Position numbers and translations under genes: made by a program | DNA from: an uncultured Prevotella sp. | Lineage (GTDB): Bacteria; Bacteroidota; Bacteroidia; Bacteroidales; Bacteroidaceae | Assembly: GCA_946998205.1 (NCBI GenBank) | Contig: CAMPYJ010000013.1 | Coordinates: 1-60,721 of the forward strand | Length of the DNA: 60,721 nucleotides | Reading direction: 5' to 3' | Shown here: positions 24,869 to 33,851 of the stretch, piece by piece | Numbering within the stretch: position 1 is the stretch's first letter | Layout: every line of letters begins with the position of its first letter | The notes under the pieces: generated by a model | Database searches by the model: none | The model's input: the letters and a program-made list of their open reading frames with translations, nothing else | What the model was told of the DNA's origin: nothing

Positions 24869-25390
24869 TCACTCCTCAAAATCCACCGCCGCTTTCTTGG
24901 CATAGGTGTAGCGAGCGAACGAGAACTCATCTGTCTCACCACCCCCGACCATCACGCCAGAGAACGCATGGTCATCGAGCTTCATGTCGTCATAATCAAT
25001 GACCATCTGGAATTTCCGCCCATTCTCGCCATCATAGGTAATGATGATGTTCGCTGAGCGAGGGTCTATCGTCCAAGAAAACGTTCGGTCGTAAGCCACT
25101 TTCCCATTGAAATAATCCACCTGACGGCCACGACCATTGCGCAAGTTAGAATCGTACAAGTCAAATTCCACATCGGTGTCGTACACCTCTTCACGCAACA
25201 GTCCGGCGGAGTCTCTGAAGCGGGCAGCCGTCTTACCCGTCCAATGCCCGCGCAGCGTCTGTACCATCTCACGCAGCGCGGCCTGAGAATCATCGTCAAA
25301 ACGATAGTCATCGTCTTCAACACACGAGGTGACGCTTACCATGAACAACGCCACCAACACCGCTGGTAATAATTTCATCATCTTTCTCAT
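24869..25390 (-). CDS. Hypothetical lipoprotein
   Basis: A 173-residue protein with a lipoprotein signal (lipobox VTSC at about residue 23) followed by VEDDDYRFDDDS, an acidic surface-export-like tail. The rest is predicted beta-rich, with WTGKTAARF and YDGENGRKFQMVIDYDDM. I do not recognise a characterised family; it resembles the small lipocalin-like Bacteroidetes lipoproteins. It converges on the nuclease gene (36-bp gap). A good minus-strand promoter is at 25428-25458. A start at 25378 (second M of RKMM) is possible. Confidence 0.7.
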   Translation of the reverse strand: MRKMMKLLPAVLVALFMVSVTSCVEDDDYRFDDDSQAALREMVQTLRGHWTGKTAARFRDSAGLLREEVYDTDVEFDLYDSNLRNGRGRQVDYFNGKVAYDRTFSWTIDPRSANIIITYDGENGRKFQMVIDYDDMKLDDHAFSGVMVGGGETDEFSFARYTYAKKAAVDFEE

Positions 25391-25427
25391 CGTCTCATTG
25401 CTTTAAGTTACACGATTGTATCTGCTG

Positions 25428-25458
25428 CAAATGTACGCAATCGCTCCAACATGCCAAA
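25428..25458 (-). promoter_or_regulatory. Promoter of the hypothetical lipoprotein gene
   Basis: On the minus strand TTTG (25455-25458) precedes TACATTTG (25428-25435) by 19 bp, a good consensus match. Confidence 0.7.
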
Positions 25459-25610
25459 GACATATCCACTATTGCGGCGTAGGGTTTTCCCTACCGTGAT
25501 GGGGAAATACCTGTATCTTCTCCATCGCCTACCTGTAAATCATAGCGGCAGCATGTTGAAAAGCTGTCTCAATAAATCACCCGGAAGGCATGGGTATACG
25601 CTTTTTTTAT

Positions 25611-25618
25611 TATATTTG
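25611..25618 (+). promoter_or_regulatory. -7 box of aroB
   Basis: TATATTTG, 18 bp upstream of the aroB start, giving a very short leader. No clear -33 element. Confidence 0.55.
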
Positions 25619-25636
25619 TAAACACAAAAATAGAAG

Positions 25637-26689
25637 ATGAAACAACAGGTTATCATATCCAACCATTTACAAGCCGACCTGTCCAAAGCGATTGCGGCAT
25701 GCCAACCCGACCGCCTGTTCGTCGTTGCGGACGACACAACCGCTGAACACTGTTGGCCGAAGATTCGTGAGTTTGACGCGTTGAAGGGTGCGCACCTCAT
25801 CACCATCCCCGCTTCTGACGTTCACAAAGACTTGCGGTCGGTGGAAAAAATATGGACGGCACTGCAAGAAGAACGAGCCACCCGCCACTCGTGCGTCATC
25901 AACCTGGGGGGCGGCATGGTGACAGACCTTGGGGGATTCGCCGCATCCACCTTCAAACGCGGCATTCGCTTCATCAACATCCCCACCACCCTGCTGGCCA
26001 TGGTCGACGCCTCCGTGGGCGGCAAGACAGGCATCAACTACGGGGGACTGAAGAATGAGATAGGGGTATTCAATGACGCTAATTTCGTCATCCTGCACGC
26101 AGCGTTCCTGCAAACGCTTGACCTGGAAAATCTGCGCAGCGGCTATGCGGAGATGTTGAAGCACGGCTTGATCAGCAACGACAAGATGATGGGCGAATTA
26201 TTGACGTTCAACTTGAGCGGTGACGTTGACATCCATCGGCTGCAAGGAATGATTGCCGCCTCGGTTGCCGTGAAAGAAGAGGTGGTGACACGCGACCCTT
26301 TTGAACAGAATGTGCGCAAGGCACTGAACCTCGGACACACCTTCGGTCATGCGTTCGAGTCGTGGTCGTTGAAACGAAAGCCTGTCTTACATGGTTATGC
26401 GGTGGCATGGGGCTTGGTTTGCGAGTTGTACCTGAGCTGCGTCAAGTGCGGGTTCCCCACGGGGAAGATGCGACAAGTGGTCAGGTTCGTTAAAGAGTGG
26501 TATGGACAATTGCCGTTTACATGCGACGATTATGACGGGCTCATCGCCTTGATGCGTCACGACAAGAAGAATCTTGGTGACGAGATAAACTTCACGTTGC
26601 TTGCCGACGTGGGCGACATTAAGCTCAACCAGACGGCGACGATGGAGGAAATTAAAAACGCCTTCGACTTTTTACGCGAAGGCGAGTAG
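25637..26689 (+). CDS. aroB: 3-dehydroquinate synthase
   Basis: A 350-residue cytosolic, NAD-dependent metalloenzyme that cyclises DAHP to 3-dehydroquinate in the shikimate pathway. Family blocks are INLGGGMVTDLGGFAASTFKRG (NAD site), PTTLLAMVDASVGGKTGIN, AEMLKHGLISND and LNLGHTFGHAFES, the last carrying metal-binding histidines. Length is normal. The pathway leads to chorismate, the substrate of the neighbouring menF product. It converges on menE with a 58-bp gap. Confidence 0.96.
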   Translation: MKQQVIISNHLQADLSKAIAACQPDRLFVVADDTTAEHCWPKIREFDALKGAHLITIPASDVHKDLRSVEKIWTALQEERATRHSCVINLGGGMVTDLGGFAASTFKRGIRFINIPTTLLAMVDASVGGKTGINYGGLKNEIGVFNDANFVILHAAFLQTLDLENLRSGYAEMLKHGLISNDKMMGELLTFNLSGDVDIHRLQGMIAASVAVKEEVVTRDPFEQNVRKALNLGHTFGHAFESWSLKRKPVLHGYAVAWGLVCELYLSCVKCGFPTGKMRQVVRFVKEWYGQLPFTCDDYDGLIALMRHDKKNLGDEINFTLLADVGDIKLNQTATMEEIKNAFDFLREGE

Positions 26690-26747
26690 CGCATATCAGT
26701 GGCATGACCGACCGTAACATCCTACTTGCCGCCGGCTCTTTCCCCAT

Positions 26748-27836
26748 TCATTCGTCATCCACCGCAAAGACGCGGCTGTAGGGTAAGTCGGCTTCCTCGG
26801 CCATTCGCTGAGCCAAAGCCCGGTTGGGCTTCCCTGTTTCGGTCATCGGGATGCGGTCTACCGACAGATACAGACGCGGCTCCCAATAACGCGGCAAGGC
26901 CCGATGCAGCAGTTTGTGGATGGCTCGCAGAATGGGCAACTCAGTTCTTTCCTCAAAGGTTGCTCCCTCGTCATCATCCTCTTTCTCAACCATCAGTACT
27001 ACTATTTCGCCAAACTTCTCACTCTTGCGCTTGGTCACCATGTAAGGCATGGTGAGGAAAGGCCGCATCAGGCGCTCCAACACTTCCATCTGAATCTTCA
27101 CGCCGCCACTGTTGATGACGTTGTCGCGGCGGCCAATGATGCGAAAAGCAAGGGTGTTTTGCCCCTCAGACGTACTTGTCGCCCGGATTTCAGCCATATC
27201 ATTCGTCACAACAGGTGAGTCACAAAGCTTCGGAGCGTCAATGACCAAGCAGTCATCGGCATTCGTTGTTACCTTTATTCCTTGCAGGGGCGTGTACCAA
27301 CTGGAAGATTCGAGACCGTTCAGTCTGCGTAAGGCAATGTGTGAAAGGGTTTCGGTCATGCCGTATGTACTCCATACCGCATGAGGAAAGTCGTGCAGTT
27401 GGGCTGCCAAGACATCGTCAATAGCCCCTCCGCCAATGATAAGATGTTTGATTTGGCGTAATTTTTCCCGTTCTTCGGGTACATGCAACGAGTTATATAC
27501 TTGCAGGGGAACCATAGCGGCAAAGGTAATTGGAACGTCAACCGTTGCCAACGGATGACCGGAGGGGGCTACCTGTACCAAATGAAGTTGCCTGACCAAT
27601 GAGCGAACTACCATCATCTTGGCGCCAATATAGTCGAGATTCATGCACAACAATGCGGTGTCACCAGACTGTAATCCAAGGAAGTTGCACGTCATCTTGG
27701 CACTCTCAATCATTCTGTCCTTCCTTACATTCAACTTCTTCGGCGCACCTGTCGACCCACTGGTTTGCACATGGATGGTCTGTGCCTCATTATTCCATTC
27801 GCTGATAAATTCTTGATAAGTCATTTTTTCATCCAT
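26748..27836 (-). CDS. menE: o-Succinylbenzoate--CoA ligase
   Basis: A 362-residue acyl-CoA synthetase of the AMP-binding family that activates o-succinylbenzoate with CoA for menaquinone synthesis. The P-loop-like motif is QTSGSTGAPKK near the N-terminus. WSTYGMTETLSHIALRR is the substrate-adjacent block, and FRIIGRRDNVINSGGVKIQ the hinge block. It is shorter than the usual 450-500 residues, as is common for Bacteroidales MenE. It is the last gene of the men cluster and overlaps menC by 8 bp. Confidence 0.92.
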   Translation of the reverse strand: MDEKMTYQEFISEWNNEAQTIHVQTSGSTGAPKKLNVRKDRMIESAKMTCNFLGLQSGDTALLCMNLDYIGAKMMVVRSLVRQLHLVQVAPSGHPLATVDVPITFAAMVPLQVYNSLHVPEEREKLRQIKHLIIGGGAIDDVLAAQLHDFPHAVWSTYGMTETLSHIALRRLNGLESSSWYTPLQGIKVTTNADDCLVIDAPKLCDSPVVTNDMAEIRATSTSEGQNTLAFRIIGRRDNVINSGGVKIQMEVLERLMRPFLTMPYMVTKRKSEKFGEIVVLMVEKEDDDEGATFEERTELPILRAIHKLLHRALPRYWEPRLYLSVDRIPMTETGKPNRALAQRMAEEADLPYSRVFAVDDE

Positions 27837-28887
27837 TTAATGTCTTTGTCGGCATGAACCACAACTGATCTCCTCTCACTTCCAACGGCATAGGAACGTT
27901 GTCCGTAAACAGAAGTCCTGTTCCCAAGCCTTGCGGGAAGGTGACATGCGGCCCATAAATCTTTGCGGCAAGTTGTGCAATGGCATTCAATCCCACATTA
28001 CTCTCCAAGGCACTGGTGAGCCATGAACCTATGCTTCGTTGCCTTGCTAACGTTATCCATTCTTCTGTTCCATACATGCCACCATGCAACGAAGGTTTCA
28101 AAATAATGTATTGTGGGCGTATGGCATTGAGTAACTCTTCTTTTTCCTGTCGCTGGTTCACACCAATGAGTTCTTCATCGAGTGCGATAGGAATGGGCGA
28201 CTCACGGCACAAAAGTGCCATTTGCTGCCACTGATGCTGCTTGATGGGTTGCTCTATCGAATGAATGTCATACTTAGCCAACTGTTCCAACTTTGCGAGA
28301 GCCTCATCGGGTGTAAAACCTCCATTGGCATCAAGGCGCAACTGAACTTGCTTTGAGGTGAAATGCGAGCGGATAGCGCGTACCAGTTCTAATTCTTTCT
28401 CAAAGTCGATAGCTCCTATCTTCAACTTCACGCACCGAAAACCCTGCTCCAATTTTTCCTGCATCCTACGCACCATTTCCTCAAATGTACCCATCCACAC
28501 CAAGCCGTTGATAGTGATTCCCTCCTCTCCTCGTGCGAAAGGAGTATCAAACAAGGCAGCACTTCCGTTTGCGTTTATTTGTGCCAACGCCGTTTCCAAC
28601 CCAAAGAGTATTGACGGATACGGTCGCAAACGCTCGTAGTTGATACGCCCCTCGTGCGCCACCTCATGGCACGCTTCGTTTAATATCTGCTCATAATCAG
28701 GACAAACGTCACAACTTAAATCTGGCAAGGTGGCACACTCGCCCATCCCTTTGACGGAAGGACGGTCTTCACGCCATAGGGTTACATAGTAACTCTTGCG
28801 TGTTTGGTACACTCCCCGCGAGGTGGTGGCAGGATTTTTGAAGTGCAGTGTGCGTTGACTGACAGCATAACATAAGCTCATATTCAT
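27829..28887 (-). CDS. menC: o-Succinylbenzoate synthase
   Basis: A 352-residue enolase-superfamily enzyme that dehydrates SHCHC to o-succinylbenzoate. The active-site lysine is in CVKLKIGAIDFEKE, metal ligands in LRLDANGG, SIEQPI and ALDEELIG, and a second lysine in YIILKPSLHGG. I chose the start at 28887 (MNMSLCYAV), just after the four-helix gene ends at 28892; 28881 is also possible. The final bases overlap menE, so the two are translationally coupled. Confidence 0.93.
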   Translation of the reverse strand: MNMSLCYAVSQRTLHFKNPATTSRGVYQTRKSYYVTLWREDRPSVKGMGECATLPDLSCDVCPDYEQILNEACHEVAHEGRINYERLRPYPSILFGLETALAQINANGSAALFDTPFARGEEGITINGLVWMGTFEEMVRRMQEKLEQGFRCVKLKIGAIDFEKELELVRAIRSHFTSKQVQLRLDANGGFTPDEALAKLEQLAKYDIHSIEQPIKQHQWQQMALLCRESPIPIALDEELIGVNQRQEKEELLNAIRPQYIILKPSLHGGMYGTEEWITLARQRSIGSWLTSALESNVGLNAIAQLAAKIYGPHVTFPQGLGTGLLFTDNVPMPLEVRGDQLWFMPTKTLNG

Positions 28888-28891
28888 CTTT

Positions 28892-29446
28892 TTAATGACT
28901 TTTTCTATAATCAATTCTTGCCTTCGACATTTGCTCTCTGATTCCACCTTGCTTCACAAAATCATCTTTCACCCGATTAATGTATTTTCTGAGGAATATG
29001 TCAGCTTGATGAATGAGTGTAATGGCAATGTTCGCAATGGTCTCATCACTTCTTTCCTTGATGGCGTTTCGATAATACGCCGAGTCGTTATGCCGTGCGC
29101 AAACACGTCTGGTCTGTATTGTTTTAGCATCGTTTACATCCCATATAGCAAGATCTCTCACCCGTAAATAGTCTTGATAGTCTATCAACAACTCCTGCAA
29201 ACTTGCCTTAGCCACATTCAAGAGCTTGATTTCTGTTTCAGAAGAAGTTGTTGAAGCGGCGCACCCCTCAGCTATATTCTGTTTCCCCGAGCGAGCTGCT
29301 TGCACCATTTGGTCAACCGTTCTGTCGTTCTTTGCCAAAAAGTGGTGAGCAAAATAAAAGGTAATGTCATAGATGCACTCCGTTTTTTGATAAACAATGA
29401 GGTTTTGATAATTACCTTTTTGCGGCAAAAACTGATTGGTTTGCAT
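28892..29446 (-). CDS. Four-helix bundle protein with C-terminal suffix domain (23S rRNA-IVP-like)
   Basis: A 184-residue protein of the S23/four-helix bundle family, the same fold as the 23S rRNA intervening-sequence protein and the Avd proteins of diversity-generating retroelements. Family blocks are YQKTECIYDITFYFAHHFL and MVQAARSGKQNIAEGCAAS, then a KLLNVAKASLQELLIDYQDYL helix. The C-terminal KQGGIREQMSKARIDYRK fits the four-helix suffix domain. It lies inside the men cluster between menB and menC, on the same strand, although it has no known role in menaquinone synthesis. A GGCC-rich repeat precedes it. No retroelement reverse transcriptase is in the window. Biochemical function is unknown. 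Confidence 0.85.
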   Translation of the reverse strand: MQTNQFLPQKGNYQNLIVYQKTECIYDITFYFAHHFLAKNDRTVDQMVQAARSGKQNIAEGCAASTTSSETEIKLLNVAKASLQELLIDYQDYLRVRDLAIWDVNDAKTIQTRRVCARHNDSAYYRNAIKERSDETIANIAITLIHQADIFLRKYINRVKDDFVKQGGIREQMSKARIDYRKSH

Positions 29447-29475
29447 GGCTTGTAGTTTTTTTAGTGGTTATTATT

Positions 29476-29570
29476 TATTGGGCTTATTGGCCTTATTAGG
29501 CCTATTGGGCTTATTAGCCTAATTAGCCCTATTGGGCCAATTGGCCTAATTGGGCCTATTGGGCTTATTG
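29476..29570. repeat. GGCC/TTATT degenerate tandem repeat between menB and the four-helix gene
   Basis: About 95 bp of short units such as TTATTGGGCC and CCTAATTGGGCC in mixed orientations, dense in GGCC palindromes. It starts just after the menB stop (29574) and ends about 30 bp before the four-helix gene start. No gene is seen inside it. Confidence 0.8.
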
Positions 29571-29573
29571 CTC

Positions 29574-30401
29574 TCAAGGAAACTGCGGATACTTATCAAA
29601 GTCGGGCTTGCGTTTCTCCAAGAACGCTTTTCCACCCTCTTGCGCCTCGTCCATGGTGTAATATAGCATGGTAGCATCGCCAGCCAACTCCTGAATACCA
29701 GCCTGTCCGTCCAACTCGGCATTCAGTCCAGCCTTGATCATGCGTAACGCCAAGGGCGAACGTTGCATCATTGTCTCCGCCCATGCCACGCACTCGTCTT
29801 CCAATTCATCGAATGGCACCACCTTGTTTACCATGCCCATACGCTCTGCCTCGTGTGCCGAGTACTGCTTGCACATGAACCAAATCTCCCTGGCACGCTT
29901 CTGTCCCACCATTCGAGCCAAGTACGAAGCACCGAAACCCGCATCAAAAGACCCTACCTTTGGTCCCGTTTGTCCGAAAATGGCATTCTCACTGGCAATC
30001 GTCAGGTCACACATGACATGCAACACATGCCCCCCTCCGATGGCATAGCCATTCACCATAGCAATCACAGGTTTAGGCAACCGCCGAATTTGCATCTGCA
30101 CGTCCAGCACGTTGAGCCGCGGTACGCCGTCTGTCCCTACATATCCGCCTCGTCCCTTCACGTGCATGTCGCCACCAGAGCAAAACGCTTTGTCTCCCGC
30201 TCCCGTGAGAATAACCACACGAATGCCCGCACACTCTCGGCAATAAGCAAAGGCTTGCGACATTTCCCATGTGGTGAGCGGCGTAAAAGCGTTGCGATAA
30301 CGCTCACGGTTAATCGTTATCTTCGCAATTCTGTTATACTCCTCGAAGAGGATTTCCTTAAAGTTGAAGCCGTCAATAGACTTCCATTGTCTTTTTTCCA
30401 T
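29574..30401 (-). CDS. menB: 1,4-Dihydroxy-2-naphthoyl-CoA synthase
   Basis: A 275-residue crotonase-fold enzyme that closes the naphthalene ring of menaquinone from o-succinylbenzoyl-CoA. Family blocks are GDKAFCSGGDMHVKGRGGYVG, AMVNGYAIGGGHVLHVMCDLTIA and the GPKVGSFDAGFGASYLARMVG loop. The 4-residue insert and length are usual. It follows menD by 6 bp. Downstream the cluster continues past the GGCC repeat. Confidence 0.96.
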   Translation of the reverse strand: MEKRQWKSIDGFNFKEILFEEYNRIAKITINRERYRNAFTPLTTWEMSQAFAYCRECAGIRVVILTGAGDKAFCSGGDMHVKGRGGYVGTDGVPRLNVLDVQMQIRRLPKPVIAMVNGYAIGGGHVLHVMCDLTIASENAIFGQTGPKVGSFDAGFGASYLARMVGQKRAREIWFMCKQYSAHEAERMGMVNKVVPFDELEDECVAWAETMMQRSPLALRMIKAGLNAELDGQAGIQELAGDATMLYYTMDEAQEGGKAFLEKRKPDFDKYPQFP

Positions 30402-30407
30402 ATCAAA

Positions 30408-32120
30408 TTAAACTTGTTTGTATTCGTTCATTGCCTGTTCATCTTGTTCTTGCGAGGTAAACACCTCAAAGACTACGGGGCGGTTAAAGTTTTCGTTCAC
30501 AAAGCGATTCATGTTATTTTCAAGTTCTTCCTCATCGTGTGCCGAAAGGTAAGCCACGTTGTTTTGCTGGCAAATTCCACAAGCCGATGTATGATGTTGG
30601 GCTGAAATCAATGTCTGCTGAGCCGCACTCTCTTTCAAACCGGGCAAACTTTGGAAGATAACTCCGCCCCCATTGTTCAGTAACAGCACTCTGAAATTTC
30701 CCCCTAAGCTATGCCACAAAGCGTTTTGGTCGTAAAAGAAGCTCAAATCACCGATAACGCAATACACGTTTTGAGTTGTCACCAGCGAGCAACCTGCTGC
30801 CGTTGACAAACTTCCGTCAATGCCATTGACGCCACGATTACAAAAAACATAATCGCTGGCAAAATGATTAACCAACCTAACGGACATGCTGTTGGCAGCA
30901 TGGAGAATATACCTGCCCTTGTTACTTGCGGTCTCAAAAAATCTTTTCACAGCCAACCATGAAGAGTACAGAGGATGAAAACGCTCATTCTGCGCCTGCA
31001 CTTGATGTATCAGCGTTGCCCATCTTGAACGAAAACCAGACTCAAAAGGCAGCCTTTGTTTTTCTTTTTCCCCACGAACATACCGCAAGATTACCTCCAA
31101 GACATCATTCGGCGCACCCTCAATCACGCCCGTCAGGTTTTGAAAAGTATCATATATTGCTCCTCGCTCATTGACAATCCAAGTCTTGGCGGCTGGAGAT
31201 TGGCGCAGAAACGCTTTCAAACGCTTGCTCACCAACGTTCCCCCAAGGTACACCACTACATCAGGTTGATATTGTTCTACCTGCTGCATGTGCGTCAACA
31301 CCTTATCTATATGTTGAGGAGAAAGCCTTTCGTGTGGTGGACAGGGATAGCAAGACGCATCCTCATGACAAGCCATTCCGAGACATTCGTACACAACTAC
31401 CACATCCGTTGACAACTCACATAATTGCAAAGCCATGCGTTGAGCCTCTTTGTTACTTAACTGTCCCACGACTATCATCGGACGTTGGGCTGATTGGACG
31501 TCCGCCAAAAGCGGCTGACAGTGACCCACATCGGTCGTTGCCGTTACCTGTCGAATCACACGTTCGGTTGGCAAAGCTGGCACATTGAACGTAAACAAGG
31601 GTTCTGAAATGGGCACATTCAAGTGTACCGGACTGCCGCCATGCCGCTGACAACAAAGCAAGGCTTCGTTTACCAATCGATTACAGTACCACCGTTCATC
31701 ATCAGTAGAAGGCTCGGGTAACGAGACTGCCTTACTGACGAAACGCCCTAAAGCATCCAACTGCGGCAGGGTTTGACCGTCTTGCTGGTCAATCCACATC
31801 ACAGGTCTATCAGCCGAAATCACCACCAAAGGCACATGTTGATAATAAGCCTCTGCCGTAGCTGGCAAAAGATTGAGCAACGCCGTACCCGAGGTGACAC
31901 AAACGGCAACAGGATGCCTTATGATTTGAGCCATCCCCAAGGCATAAAATCCAGCCGACCGCTCGTCTGTTACAGGGTGACATGTGATGTTGGGGCATTC
32001 GTTGAGATTATGTACGATGGGTGCATTGCGCGAACCGGGACACACCACAGCGTGTTTCACACCGTGTGCCACTAATAATGCGGTGAGTATGTTTACGTTC
32101 TCTTTATCTGAATAGAGCAT
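30408..32120 (-). CDS. menD: 2-Succinyl-5-enolpyruvyl-6-hydroxy-3-cyclohexene-1-carboxylate synthase
   Basis: A 570-residue thiamine diphosphate enzyme that joins isochorismate and 2-oxoglutarate. Blocks: HAVVCPGSRNAPI and DERSAGFYALGMAQ at the N-terminus, SADRPVMW, GIDGSLSTAAG, and the cofactor site IGDLSFFYDQNALWH. The length is normal. It follows menF, separated by about 145 bp that hold GTTCAA, AAGTT and G-rich repeats, and precedes menB by 6 bp. Confidence 0.95.
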   Translation of the reverse strand: MLYSDKENVNILTALLVAHGVKHAVVCPGSRNAPIVHNLNECPNITCHPVTDERSAGFYALGMAQIIRHPVAVCVTSGTALLNLLPATAEAYYQHVPLVVISADRPVMWIDQQDGQTLPQLDALGRFVSKAVSLPEPSTDDERWYCNRLVNEALLCCQRHGGSPVHLNVPISEPLFTFNVPALPTERVIRQVTATTDVGHCQPLLADVQSAQRPMIVVGQLSNKEAQRMALQLCELSTDVVVVYECLGMACHEDASCYPCPPHERLSPQHIDKVLTHMQQVEQYQPDVVVYLGGTLVSKRLKAFLRQSPAAKTWIVNERGAIYDTFQNLTGVIEGAPNDVLEVILRYVRGEKEKQRLPFESGFRSRWATLIHQVQAQNERFHPLYSSWLAVKRFFETASNKGRYILHAANSMSVRLVNHFASDYVFCNRGVNGIDGSLSTAAGCSLVTTQNVYCVIGDLSFFYDQNALWHSLGGNFRVLLLNNGGGVIFQSLPGLKESAAQQTLISAQHHTSACGICQQNNVAYLSAHDEEELENNMNRFVNENFNRPVVFEVFTSQEQDEQAMNEYKQV

Positions 32121-32140
32121 GGAGGAAATGTTTAGTTGAC

Positions 32141-32185
32141 GAGTTTGTGAGTTTATAAGTTCGTGAGTTTTTAAGTTTTTAAGTT
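32141..32185. repeat. AAGTT-type short tandem repeat
   Basis: Degenerate GAGTTTGTGAGTTTATAAG and TTTTTAAG units. It is the counterpart of the block at 11128 and lies between menF and menD. Confidence 0.6.
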
Positions 32186-32203
32186 GATAGCATTGCTAAC
32201 CAT

Positions 32204-32258
32204 AAAGTTCAAAGTTCAATGTTCAAAGTTCAATGTTCAATGTTCAATGTTCAAAGTT
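32204..32258. repeat. GTTCAA degenerate tandem repeat, second block
   Basis: About 55 bp of alternating AAAGTTCA and ATGTTCA units, the same repeat as at 11195-11314. It lies between menF and menD, so the menF-menD transcript, if single, would include it. Confidence 0.85.
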
Positions 32259-32267
32259 ATCAGCTTA

Positions 32268-33383
32268 CTACTCCCCTCCCTTTCGGGGAGGGGTCGGGGG
32301 AGAGGCTGTTATTTTCCTCATCGTTTCCATTTTCGCCACAGTTTCTTCCCACTCCTGCTGCTCTACACTGTCAAGGAGCAGTCCTCCACCGGCATAGAGA
32401 CGATAACTATTCTTTAAAATTTGCATACATCGAAGTGAAACATAAAGATGAGTTTCGCCATTTGGATTGAGTAATCCTGCAAATCCACTATAATAACTGC
32501 GGTCGGCATGCTCGTGTTGTAGAATAAACCGCTGTGCCTCAGTCTTTGGCAGCCCACACACGGCAGGTGTAGGATGCAAAACTTCGAGTAGAGCCCCCAA
32601 GGACTTGGTATCATGAAGGCTGAACATAAAATCACTGCGCAGATGCACCAAGTCACCAGCCTGAACGGTATAAGGGCCTCGCTGAGTAAGTTGAGCGGCG
32701 AAAGGCGACAGACATTGTTGGATATAAGTAGCAACCAACTGCTGCTCGTGCTTGTTCTTAGCCGACCAATCACTCAATTCGTCGTCATCCACCCATGGCA
32801 TACTGGCAGAAGAGCAATCTGCATCGGGCGCCAATTCTCTTGCCTTCATCGTGCCAGCCAAAGCCATGGTGCGCCACGTCTCTCCGTCACCGTCCAGCAA
32901 CACCTCTGGTGTAGCCATGAGCCATGTGCCGGTCTGGGGCGTTGACACCAACATGATGCATAGATGAGGATATTCCCGGCACGCCTCCAAGAACAAAGCT
33001 TCCGCATCTATGGAAGCCGGGTTCGATATTTCTTCACAACGAGCCAGCACAATTTTCGCAAACTTTCCGTCTTTGAGCTGTTGATGAAAACAACGGAAAA
33101 CCTCACCATACCGTTCCCTGTCATCAAAAGATGAATCCAATACCACCGCACTGTATTCATTGCGCAGCCTTGCAGAACACTTGCTGACACGCACCCTTTC
33201 TTTCTTTTCAGGATGAATCAACACGACAGGATGCGCCTCGTCAACCTTGAAAGGAACAAGCACGAAGCCCTCTTTTCCATTCAAATCTGTTAATGAAAAG
33301 TAAGTTTCTGGCTCTCCTTTCTTTTGGATAAGTTTTATAAAATTCCTTTTATCGGGCAGTCTATAATACGCAAAACTAATCAT
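32268..33383 (-). CDS. menF: Isochorismate synthase
   Basis: A 371-residue chorismate-binding enzyme that converts chorismate to isochorismate, the first committed step of the men pathway. Blocks are ALAGTMKARE, WSAKNKHEQQLVATYIQ, and LHPTPAVCGLPKTEAQ, with the magnesium-site YSGFAGLL. The last dozen residues (about SPPTPPRKGGE) are encoded by the G-rich repeat at 32268-32310, which also supplies the stop. The protein may have ended earlier originally. It overlaps the thioesterase gene by 8 bp. Confidence 0.93.
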   Translation of the reverse strand: MISFAYYRLPDKRNFIKLIQKKGEPETYFSLTDLNGKEGFVLVPFKVDEAHPVVLIHPEKKERVRVSKCSARLRNEYSAVVLDSSFDDRERYGEVFRCFHQQLKDGKFAKIVLARCEEISNPASIDAEALFLEACREYPHLCIMLVSTPQTGTWLMATPEVLLDGDGETWRTMALAGTMKARELAPDADCSSASMPWVDDDELSDWSAKNKHEQQLVATYIQQCLSPFAAQLTQRGPYTVQAGDLVHLRSDFMFSLHDTKSLGALLEVLHPTPAVCGLPKTEAQRFILQHEHADRSYYSGFAGLLNPNGETHLYVSLRCMQILKNSYRLYAGGGLLLDSVEQQEWEETVAKMETMRKITASPPTPPRKGGE

Positions 33384-33795
33384 TCTTGGGCTTGTTCATC
33401 ACATAATTGGTGACCTGTACGGTTGAGATGAGTTCTTCCTGCTCGTTTTTTATCTCGATGTGCCATTGGTGCAACGTTGCCCCTTGATGTTGTAGTCGGC
33501 CAAACGCCGTTACCGTTTCGCCCTCCATCACCGTTCGCACATGGTTGCCGCTCACGTTGATGCCTACGCAAATGTTGTCGGGGCAAAGAGCCATGCTCCC
33601 CACTCCGGCCAGATTTTCAGCCAAAGCCAAGGTGGCCCCACCGCTAAGGAAACCAAATATCTGCTTATTTTTGTCTGTCACTTTCATTCGCGCCATACAA
33701 GTATCTGGCTCGGGAGTGGACACAAACTCCATACCAAGCGTATTTGACAGTCCGTCGCGACACGCCATCATATCTTTCATTTTTTCTATATCCAT
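33376..33795 (-). CDS. menI: Hotdog-fold thioesterase, probable DHNA-CoA hydrolase
   Basis: A 139-residue PaaI-type hotdog thioesterase. The catalytic acidic residue lies in GFLSGGATLALAENLAGVG. Position as first gene of the men cluster, overlapping menF by 8 bp, suggests it hydrolyses 1,4-dihydroxy-2-naphthoyl-CoA, the step after menB. The activity is inferred from context. A full promoter is at 33821-33851 and would drive the whole cluster to menE. Confidence 0.85.
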   Translation of the reverse strand: MDIEKMKDMMACRDGLSNTLGMEFVSTPEPDTCMARMKVTDKNKQIFGFLSGGATLALAENLAGVGSMALCPDNICVGINVSGNHVRTVMEGETVTAFGRLQHQGATLHQWHIEIKNEQEELISTVQVTNYVMNKPKND

Positions 33796-33820
33796 GGTCG
33801 CTTTCGTTTCTTATCTATTC

Positions 33821-33851
33821 CAAAATTACAAAAAATGACAGAGACGGCAAA
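33821..33851 (-). promoter_or_regulatory. Promoter of the men operon
   Basis: On the minus strand TTTG (33848-33851), 19 bp, TAATTTTG (33821-33828). This is the only full match in the upstream gap. Confidence 0.75.
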
